From the NCBI GenBank assembly GCA_026986885.1, contig JALSNT010000036.1:1-5441 (forward strand): DNA of 5,441 bases, read 5' to 3'. The position numbers were made by a program, and so were the translations under genes. Shown here piece after piece: positions 1 through 4,736 of the stretch. This DNA comes from Desulfobulbaceae bacterium. Lineage in GTDB: Bacteria > Desulfobacterota > Desulfobulbia > Desulfobulbales > Desulfobulbaceae. The stretch's first letter is position 1. Each line of letters starts with the position of its first letter. The notes under the pieces are model-generated. The model searched no databases, was not told the DNA's origin, and saw nothing but the letters and a program-made list of their open reading frames with translations.

Positions 1-135
1 TTAGTGGTCGTTATCTTGACCATCGTCCGTGTCGTCGACGAAATGTTTGTCGAGCAGCGATACGGTGTGGTTTATCCTGAAAAGGGTGAGGAGCATCCAT
101 CCTCCTCGTATCTGCCGCGTAGAGCTTCTTCTTGA
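1..135 (+). CDS. C-terminal end of an unidentified, probably membrane-anchored protein (5' end outside window)
   Basis: Frame 1 is open from the first base to a TGA at 133-135, giving 44 residues. It begins with a hydrophobic Val/Ile/Leu stretch (LVVVILTIVRVV), which looks like the end of a membrane helix. A charged, probably cytoplasmic tail follows, with DEMFVEQRYG, then PEKGEEH, and finally a Ser/Arg-rich end (PRRASS). The other two + frames have stops within this stretch, and the amino-acid pattern (helix followed by soluble tail) looks like real protein. The fragment is too short to name a family. It is followed by about 340 bases without a gene, so it probably ends the preceding transcription unit. 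The reading frame is moderately supported and the function is unknown. Confidence 0.5.
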   Translation, partial: LVVVILTIVRVVDEMFVEQRYGVVYPEKGEEHPSSSYLPRRASS

Positions 136-160
136 CAAGTATCCTGCAACCATGTAATTT
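132..160 (+). promoter_or_regulatory. candidate sigma-70 promoter overlapping the end of the upstream gene
   Basis: A perfect -35 hexamer TTGACA lies at 132-137 and overlaps the TGA stop. At 15 bases spacing there is TGTAAT (153-158), which matches five of six bases of the -10 consensus; at 17 bases there is the weaker TAATTT (155-160). A transcript would start near 165-168 and carry a leader of about 310 bases before the GTG start at 479. The spacing of the better -10 is short, so this is only a candidate. Confidence 0.3.
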
Positions 161-393
161 TTCCTGATTATTTGTGATGTTGCCGTGCACTGACGGTTTT
201 CATTTTACGGCAAGTCCTCCCGGTGACAGGTCTGCCTGGTGTCCTGTACGACAAGTGAAGATCTGCTGGTAATGGCGGTCACCTGTATCTGTGCAGATTT
301 CACACTATCATTTGCAGAGATTTCTTTTCCTGTGGAATATGCGTGGCGAAACATCACCCTTCTGTTGTATTCTCATCATCTAAGAATATGTAT

Positions 394-425
394 GATTCCA
401 AAGCGTTATTTATTGGAATTTTTTT
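394..425 (+). terminator. AT-rich hairpin followed by seven Ts (possible terminator or attenuator)
   Basis: ATTCCAA (395-401) and TTGGAAT (413-419) are a perfect 7-base inverted repeat around an 11-base loop. A G-T pair can extend it outward (394/420), and the right arm leads directly into a run of seven Ts (419-425). This is the layout of an intrinsic terminator, but the stem is short and AT-rich. It lies 260 bases beyond the upstream gene and 53 bases before the next start codon. It could end a leader transcript, attenuate the downstream operon, or serve as a dyad operator. Confidence 0.4.
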
Positions 426-465
426 CGATATAGAGGGAAAATCATTTGATTAATAGTTGACGTTT

Positions 466-471
466 GGGAGG
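466..471 (+). promoter_or_regulatory. ribosome binding site that fixes a GTG start at 479
   Basis: GGGAGG at 466-471 is a strong Shine-Dalgarno sequence, 7 bases before GTG at 479. The longer reading frame could begin at TTG 464, but that codon overlaps the Shine-Dalgarno itself and has no site of its own. The GTG start also gives an N-terminus beginning MAKQ, like the next gene. Confidence 0.8.
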
Positions 472-478
472 TAAGTGC

Positions 479-1675
479 GTGGCAAAACAAAAAATTGAAA
501 TCGGTATTATCGGCGGCCCCTTTGACAAGATCACCACGGTTCTGGAAGAATTTGAACCCGGCAATGAAAATTTCATCTATTCCTACGAGATGATGGGCAT
601 TGAGGCTAAAGAGGTGCGGACTGTCGATACCTGCCGCCAAGTGAAGGTCAAGGTACCTTCCCGGCTGCATCCTGCGGTTCTGGACATGAACCGTTTTAAT
701 CTTAATCGACCGGGAGGTGGTGGCCTGGGCTTTGCCGTGGAGATTTTTTTTCATGCCACGGTCAAGGCCATTCCCGAAGCTGAAATACGGGTCAACGGCG
801 ACCGGCAGCTTATCACCAGACATTTTGCCTATGCCTTTAAAAAACTGCTGAACTATGAGGGCGGATTTGAAATTGAGCTTGAAGATCACAAACGGCGGCA
901 TGTAGGTCTGGGTTCTTCCATCGGCTCCATGTGCGCGGTCTGTCTCGGTATGAACGAGGTGCTGGGGCGGCCGTTTCACGGCTGGGAACTGCGCCGAATC
1001 ATGGGATTTCATGCCTGTGAGGAAAGTCCCATCGGGCCGGAATACCTGTTGCCCGCCTTTGAAACCGGTATCGGCGCCATGGCCGGGGTCAACGGCGGCT
1101 GGATCGTTGCCAGTGATGATCTGACCATGGTCTATCGGGTACCGCTGCCGGACACCAGGGCTATTATTTTTATCCCCGATGTCGCCAGCCTGGAGGATGA
1201 GTATACCGGCAAGGAGACATCAGCGGAATCGGAAGCCGAGCTTCTCCTGCGCCGGGCCAGGTTTCTTGATTCCATGCAGGCCGGAGCCAAGGCCGAACTT
1301 GTCCTCCTGGATATGATCCCGGCCATGATCCGCGGCGATTTGAAAAAGATCGGTGATGCCCTGTTTGATATTTCGTATCTCGGTTCCAAGCGGGCGGAAT
1401 GTGAACAGCATGGCGCGTATGGAACGCCGATTTACAGCTACATAAACACCTTTCGCGGCATCGGTGCCGAGATCGCAGGTATGAGTTCGGTGGGTCCCAC
1501 CATCTTTGCCCTGACCCGGAACCAGGAAACCTATGATAAAATCTTACAGTATCTTAAAGACAGCAATGTTCCGGAAAGCCGTATAATTGAAACCATGGTG
1601 GACAACATGGGCGGCACCATCACCGAAAACGGTGTTGAAAAATCCTTTATGAACGATAACTGGTTGAAAGGATAA
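479..1675 (+). CDS. GHMP-superfamily protein, beta-RFAP synthase-like
   Basis: The product has 398 residues with a GTG start. It resembles archaeal beta-ribofuranosylaminobenzene 5'-phosphate synthase, a GHMP-fold enzyme that joins PRPP to 4-aminobenzoate with loss of CO2 in methanopterin synthesis. Visible landmarks are PSRLH..VLDMN (60-71), a Gly-rich GGGGLG segment (79-84), the GHMP signature VGLGSSIG (142-149), ETGIGA..GVNGGW (195-208) and GMSSVGPT (334-341), which matches the family's C-terminal SS.GPT motif. About 55 residues precede the family core (IEIGIIGGPFDK onward), and I do not recognise them. The protein looks cytosolic, with no signal peptide. It lies 6 bases before a TrpF-like gene, so the two are probably co-translated. 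Family membership is fairly secure. The substrate is not: it could be a true RFAP synthase, a relative acting on another aromatic acid, or a small-molecule kinase of the same superfamily. Confidence 0.8.
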   Translation: MAKQKIEIGIIGGPFDKITTVLEEFEPGNENFIYSYEMMGIEAKEVRTVDTCRQVKVKVPSRLHPAVLDMNRFNLNRPGGGGLGFAVEIFFHATVKAIPEAEIRVNGDRQLITRHFAYAFKKLLNYEGGFEIELEDHKRRHVGLGSSIGSMCAVCLGMNEVLGRPFHGWELRRIMGFHACEESPIGPEYLLPAFETGIGAMAGVNGGWIVASDDLTMVYRVPLPDTRAIIFIPDVASLEDEYTGKETSAESEAELLLRRARFLDSMQAGAKAELVLLDMIPAMIRGDLKKIGDALFDISYLGSKRAECEQHGAYGTPIYSYINTFRGIGAEIAGMSSVGPTIFALTRNQETYDKILQYLKDSNVPESRIIETMVDNMGGTITENGVEKSFMNDNWLKG

Positions 1676-1681
1676 TCGCCC

Positions 1682-2374
1682 ATGGCAAAACAGGCCCAGG
1701 TGAAGATCTGCGGCACCACCAGCGTGGAGGATGCCCAACTTGCAGCCGAATATGGGGCTGATTATTTCGGGGTGGTGATCGAGGTTGATTTTTCACCCCG
1801 CTCCCTCACCATCGACGAGGCAGCGCCGCTCTTTGCCGCCTCTCCCATAGACACGACCATGGGTGTGGCCCTGGTGTTTCACATGAAACCCGAACGGCTG
1901 CAATATCTAATGGCCTGCCTGCATCCCCATGCGGTTCAATTCCTGAATCTGGAAGATTTTTCCCATATCCGGGAGCTGAAACAGCAGTTTCCGGAGGTGC
2001 GGCTCTGGCAGTCGATTCATCTGCCGGAAGCGGGAAAGGAGATTGATTTCAATGCATTTTTAGAAAAGGTGCATGCTTATGTGGATGCCGGAATTGATCT
2101 TCTCATTTTTGATACGGTGGCGGTGTTGCAGGGGGTACGGAAGTTCGGCGGTACCGGTATGGTTTCCGACTGGCATGTTGTCAGGCAGTTGATTGATCAG
2201 GTTGATACCTCCGTACCCATCTGGCTTGCCGGCGGTATAGATCCGGGAAACGTCGGCCGGGCCATTGCCGAAGTTCAACCGGCCGGGGTTGATCTCTGCT
2301 CCGGGGTCGAGGCCGAACCTGGAAAAAAAGACCCGGAAAAGGTGCGCCTCCTTATCGAAAATGCCCATACCTGA
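1682..2374 (+). CDS. phosphoribosylanthranilate isomerase-like (TrpF family) protein
   Basis: The product has 230 residues, slightly longer than the usual 200-210 of TrpF. TrpF catalyses the Amadori rearrangement of phosphoribosyl-anthranilate in tryptophan synthesis. Family hallmarks are present: KICGTT (8-13) with the catalytic-type Cys10, SPRSLT (38-43), FDT with the general-acid-type Asp144, FGGTG (155-159), the phosphate-binding loop LAGGIDPGNV (182-191) and GVDLCSGVEAEPGKKD (202-217). The normally conserved VQLHG segment reads VQFLN (85-89), and a few extra residues follow Asp144. An AAGGA site at 1668-1672 spans the end of the preceding gene, and ATG 1682 sits 9 bases after it. No other tryptophan gene is visible. 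The neighbour is an RFAP synthase-like gene, so the substrate may be another phosphoribosyl-amine. It could still be the cell's ordinary TrpF. Confidence 0.8.
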   Translation: MAKQAQVKICGTTSVEDAQLAAEYGADYFGVVIEVDFSPRSLTIDEAAPLFAASPIDTTMGVALVFHMKPERLQYLMACLHPHAVQFLNLEDFSHIRELKQQFPEVRLWQSIHLPEAGKEIDFNAFLEKVHAYVDAGIDLLIFDTVAVLQGVRKFGGTGMVSDWHVVRQLIDQVDTSVPIWLAGGIDPGNVGRAIAEVQPAGVDLCSGVEAEPGKKDPEKVRLLIENAHT

Positions 2375-2393
2375 CCCGGATAAACCGGAAAAT

Positions 2394-2575
2394 GCGAAAT
2401 AAGAAATAAAAAATTCGAAATTCGAAATTCGAAACAATATCAAAAACCATAGACCGAATGATCAATATGGTTCCAATGCTCGATACTGTCAATTGCCCTT
2501 GTTTGTGTCATTGAAATATTCCGGAGTTGGAATTTGTTTCGGATTTCGATATTTGGATTTCGAGCTTATTTTCTG
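2394..2575. repeat. AT-rich imperfect palindromic intergenic element with TTCGAA-type arms
   Basis: The left arm carries three tandem ATTCGAA units and ends in TCGAAATTCGAAACAA (2422-2437). The right arm, TTGTTTCGGATTTCGA (2534-2549), is its reverse complement at 15 of 16 positions. Looser complementarity extends outward (GAAATAAG near 2396 with CTTATTTT near 2565). A mixed core of about 95 bases separates the arms. It has no coding potential. The layout resembles small non-autonomous intergenic repeats; the boundaries are approximate, and copy number elsewhere in the genome cannot be seen. Confidence 0.6.
2413..2433. repeat. tandem ATTCGAA x3
   Basis: Three perfect head-to-tail copies of the 7-mer ATTCGAA occupy 2413-2433. 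Each contains the palindrome TTCGAA. They form part of the left arm of the larger inverted repeat and may have grown by slippage. Confidence 0.85.
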
Positions 2576-2609
2576 CCACAAAAACACGAATATAATTGTT
2601 AAGATACTA

Positions 2610-2767
2610 AATTGAGCGTTTCATCCTCAAGCTTGTAGGCCTCGGAGTCTTCGCTTTTACCAGCGCTGCCCCATGTAGGCCCAACTACTACAGGTAAGCG
2701 AGGGGCGAGGCTTCGATGAAACAGCACAAAACCGGCATATTTGGGGCGAAATGACAATCGCTCAATT
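2610..2767. repeat. 158-base nested palindrome with 9-base terminal inverted repeats (MITE-like or structured RNA)
   Basis: The ends are perfect inverted repeats: AATTGAGCG (2610-2618) and CGCTCAATT (2759-2767). Inside them, in order, GTTTCATC (2618-2625) pairs with GATGAAAC (2715-2722) and GCCTCG (2639-2644) with CGAGGC (2706-2711). Next, TCGCTT plus ACC (2651-2661) pairs with GGTAAGCGA (2693-2701), and TGTAG (2674-2678) pairs with CTACA (2688-2692). All pairs nest colinearly into one long rod. The right side alone carries an unpaired 36-base stretch (2723-2758). No target-site duplication is obvious. It could be a small non-autonomous mobile element or a folded RNA in the leader of the dehydrogenase gene. 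Confidence 0.65.
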
Positions 2768-2788
2768 CGGGCCATAGTTAACGAGGGA

Positions 2789-2811
2789 GCGGCCACCGGC
2801 CGCATCCTTTT
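2789..2811 (+). terminator. GC-rich hairpin with short T run upstream of the dehydrogenase gene
   Basis: GCGGCC (2789-2794) and GGCCGC (2798-2803) form a perfect 6-base GC-only stem with a 3-base ACC loop. ATCC and then four Ts (2808-2811) follow. It could stop transcripts entering from the repeat region. The T run starts four bases after the stem and is short, so termination may be weak. Confidence 0.4.
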
Positions 2812-2844
2812 CATACCTTAAATCTTTTATCAGGACAGACATCT

Positions 2845-3876
2845 ATGAGAGCTGCCGTTGTCCATGGCGTAAATGACATTCGCATTGAAGAGTATGTCGA
2901 TCCCAAGGCCGGTCCGGGTGAGGTTGTGGTCAAAACAGCAGTCGCCGGGATTTGCGCCACTGATATAAAAACCTTGCTTGGTCAGGGGATTCCCAAGGAT
3001 TTACCAACAATCCTTGGTCATGAAGTTGTCGGCGAGATAGCCGAAATCGGTGAAGGGGTATCGGGTTTTTCCGTCGGTGACCGGGTTGCGGTCTATCCCA
3101 TAGCCGTCTGTGGTACATGCCGATATTGCCTGCAGGGTCGACATAATCTCTGTGAGGCTGAATTCGGCCTCGGCCACGGGATTGAGGGCGGATTTGCCGA
3201 ATATGTCCGCCTGCCGAGGGAAATTGTTGATATCGGCGGTGTCGTCAAACTGGAGAATGATTTTTCTTTCGAGGATGCCGTGTTTGCCGAACCGCTTTCC
3301 TGTACCCTGGCAGCGGCAGCAACCTGCCGACTGGAAAAGGGACGGACAGTATTGATCATCGGCGCCGGACCCATGGGGCTAATGCATCTGAAAACAGCCG
3401 CATATCACGGTTGTGAGGTTATGATTGCCGACCTGCTTGAGGAGCGCCTTTCCCTGGCCGGAACCATGGGGGCCGATCATCTGATCAACTCGGGCGCAGT
3501 TGATCTTGCAGGGGAAGTGCAGCGGTTGACCAATGGTCGTGGCGCGGATGCGGTTATTATTTCTCTTGGTATCCCCTCGGTAATCGGCGCAAGTTTGAAA
3601 TTAACCGCCAAGGGAGGTGTCTGCAATATTTTCGGCGGGCCGCCGGCAAGTGAGATCCCGCTTGATCCGCGCTGGCTGCATTATCAGGAAATAACCTTGA
3701 CCGGCACCTTCGCCTCTACACCTGGGCATTTCCGTCAGTGTTTACGTCTGATTCGTGACAAAAAAATCATTGTATCCGATCTGCTGTCACACCGGTTTAC
3801 CCTGGACAGTTTTCTTGACGCGGTGGAAAAGGCGAAGAATCAGGAGATGGTGCGAGGTATTGTCACCTTTGCTTAA
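2845..3876 (+). CDS. zinc-dependent medium-chain alcohol/polyol dehydrogenase
   Basis: The product has 343 residues, typical for the sorbitol/threonine dehydrogenase branch of the MDR superfamily, which oxidises a secondary alcohol with NAD(P)+. Catalytic-zinc ligands are visible as Cys37 (GICATD), His59-Glu60 (LGHEVVGE) and Glu149 (FAEPLSC). The structural-zinc site is Cys89, Cys92, Cys95 and Cys103. The Rossmann motif is GAGPMG (173-178), and Asp196 at the end of the second strand favours NAD over NADP. All key residues are present, so it should be active. The substrate cannot be read from the sequence; a polyol, an amino alcohol or a sugar phosphate is possible. An AGGA site (2832-2835) precedes ATG 2845. 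The aldolase gene follows 32 bases later, which suggests co-transcription and successive steps on a sugar-like intermediate. Confidence 0.88.
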   Translation: MRAAVVHGVNDIRIEEYVDPKAGPGEVVVKTAVAGICATDIKTLLGQGIPKDLPTILGHEVVGEIAEIGEGVSGFSVGDRVAVYPIAVCGTCRYCLQGRHNLCEAEFGLGHGIEGGFAEYVRLPREIVDIGGVVKLENDFSFEDAVFAEPLSCTLAAAATCRLEKGRTVLIIGAGPMGLMHLKTAAYHGCEVMIADLLEERLSLAGTMGADHLINSGAVDLAGEVQRLTNGRGADAVIISLGIPSVIGASLKLTAKGGVCNIFGGPPASEIPLDPRWLHYQEITLTGTFASTPGHFRQCLRLIRDKKIIVSDLLSHRFTLDSFLDAVEKAKNQEMVRGIVTFA

Positions 3877-3908
3877 CAAGTTATCAGGTTGTCAAACAGG
3901 AGAACATC

Positions 3909-4712
3909 ATGCAGGGAAAGCAACGACGACTCAATAAAATAATTCGTAAATCAACCGGTCGCAGCCTGGTCATTGCCGTGGACCACGGCATGGCCCTGGG
4001 CGCCATGAGCGGAATCGTCAATATCCGTAAGACCATTGATGATCTTGATGCCACCGGTCTGATCGACTGCTGGCTGATGACCAAGGGTATCTATACCCAT
4101 GCCTTTGATCCGGCTGGTGATCCCGGTGTTATCCTGCGGGCAAGCGGCGGCGCCACCATTGCCGGACCGGAACTGGTCCATGAAGGCTTGACCGCCACCG
4201 TGGAAGAGGCTCTGCAGTTAGGCGTCGACTGTGTAGCCACCAGCGCCTTTGTCGGTTCCGCCTATGAACATGAAACGCTTATTAACATGGCGTCCCTGGC
4301 CACCCAGTGCCGCAAATGGGACGTACCCATGCTGGGTGTTATCGGTCTGGGCAAGACCAATGAGGACAAGAAGAAAGACCCGAAGTTTATAGCTCTCGGC
4401 GCCCGGGTGGGCGCGGAACATGGCGCCGACATCATTAAGACCTATTACACCGAAACTGATTTTGACAAGGTGGTTGCCGGTTGCCCGGTCCCGGTACTCA
4501 TTGCCGGCGGTCCTAAATGTGAGACCGATCTTGACACCCTGGAAATGATTTACGGCGCCCTGCAGGGAGGAGCAAGCGGTATTGTCATGGGCAGAAACGT
4601 CTGGAAAAGTCCCAATGCCGTTCCCCTGCTCTCCGCCGTCCACGGCCTGATCCATGAAAATATGACCGTACAGGAGGCCAATGACCTGCTTGAGGAGCAG
4701 AAACAGGGATAA
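3909..4712 (+). CDS. DhnA-family class I aldolase, ADH synthase-like
   Basis: The product has 267 residues and is a (beta/alpha)8 Schiff-base aldolase of the DhnA / archaeal class I fructose-bisphosphate aldolase family. It looks closest to archaeal 2-amino-3,7-dideoxy-D-threo-hept-6-ulosonate synthase, which starts an alternative route to dehydroquinate. Landmarks are AVDHG (23-27) with Asp25, NIRKT (38-42), ASGGAT (78-83) and Lys177 in DIIKTYYT (174-181) as the Schiff-base lysine. Phosphate-binding AGGPK (199-203) and MGRNVW (227-232) follow. In my recalled alignment, the active-site Tyr of the family (in a MYPRG-like segment) falls on Gly146 in VIGLGK, so the acid/base residue appears to be missing. 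An AGGAG site (3898-3902) lies 6 bases before ATG 3909. No dehydroquinate synthase II gene is in view. Aldolase membership is secure; the exact reaction is open. Confidence 0.85.
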   Translation: MQGKQRRLNKIIRKSTGRSLVIAVDHGMALGAMSGIVNIRKTIDDLDATGLIDCWLMTKGIYTHAFDPAGDPGVILRASGGATIAGPELVHEGLTATVEEALQLGVDCVATSAFVGSAYEHETLINMASLATQCRKWDVPMLGVIGLGKTNEDKKKDPKFIALGARVGAEHGADIIKTYYTETDFDKVVAGCPVPVLIAGGPKCETDLDTLEMIYGALQGGASGIVMGRNVWKSPNAVPLLSAVHGLIHENMTVQEANDLLEEQKQG

Positions 4713-4736
4713 TCTACCACCTTTATTTCTGTTTCT
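4699..4736. terminator. inverted repeat spanning the two convergent stop codons
   Basis: AGAAACAG (4699-4706) and CTGTTTCT (4729-4736) are perfect complements. On the + strand transcript the stem extends through two G-U pairs and four A-U/U-A pairs to 14 pairs with a 10-base loop. It covers the end of the aldolase gene and the stop of the opposing gene, which are only 22 bases apart. No T run follows on either side, so it is a weak candidate for a shared terminator. Confidence 0.3.

Larger units (their letters stand above)
136..478 (+). other. gene-free leader rich in inverted repeats
   Basis: I see no convincing gene here. The region holds several pairs of complementary segments. TTGCCGT (180-186) pairs with ACGGCAA (207-213). 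Inside it a competing short hairpin forms from CCGT (183-186) and ACGG (193-196), followed by TTTT. GGTGAC (222-227) can pair with GTCACC (278-283), or the overlapping ACAGGT (226-231) with ACCTGT (281-286). The leader ends with the terminator-like hairpin at 394-425. Alternative pairings followed by a terminator-like hairpin would suit an attenuating leader. I do not recognise any known riboswitch class, there is no T-box motif, and no leader peptide rich in one amino acid stands out. The regulatory role is inference. Confidence 0.4.
2375..2844. other. 470-base intergenic spacer made largely of palindromic elements
   Basis: No real gene is seen here. Two separate inverted-repeat elements (about 2394-2575 and 2610-2767) and a GC-rich hairpin (2789-2811) fill most of it. 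A weak CCGG-ATAAA-CCGG dyad just after the upstream stop (2377-2389) is too short to call a terminator. A convincing promoter for the downstream dehydrogenase gene was not found, although the spacer splits four otherwise tightly packed genes into two pairs. Confidence 0.6.

Noticed and set aside
239..433. 64-residue + strand open frame in the leader
   Set aside because: It has no ribosome binding site, starts at a non-ATG codon, its composition is unlike protein, and it runs through the terminator-like hairpin.
464..466. TTG as start of the GHMP-family gene
   Set aside because: It overlaps the Shine-Dalgarno that serves GTG 479 and has no site upstream.
136..478. T-box or tryptophan-type peptide attenuator before a TrpF-containing operon
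   Set aside because: No T-box consensus and no short open frame with clustered Trp codons could be found.
410..1012. 200-residue - strand open frame
   Set aside because: It is antisense to the GHMP-family gene, whose motifs are clear, and it has no family features of its own.
2413..2433. Tandem ATTCGAA units as a possible CRISPR
   Set aside because: The units are 7 bases long and directly adjacent without spacers, so this is a simple tandem repeat.
2679..2685. GCCCAAC, which fits the integron attC core consensus RYYYAAC
   Set aside because: It sits near the loop of the palindrome rather than at its edge, has no partner core at the other end, and there is no gene cassette context.
2599..2814. 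71-residue - strand open frame
   Set aside because: It lies almost wholly inside the nested palindrome and hairpin, so its sequence is explained by the repeat; no domain is recognised.
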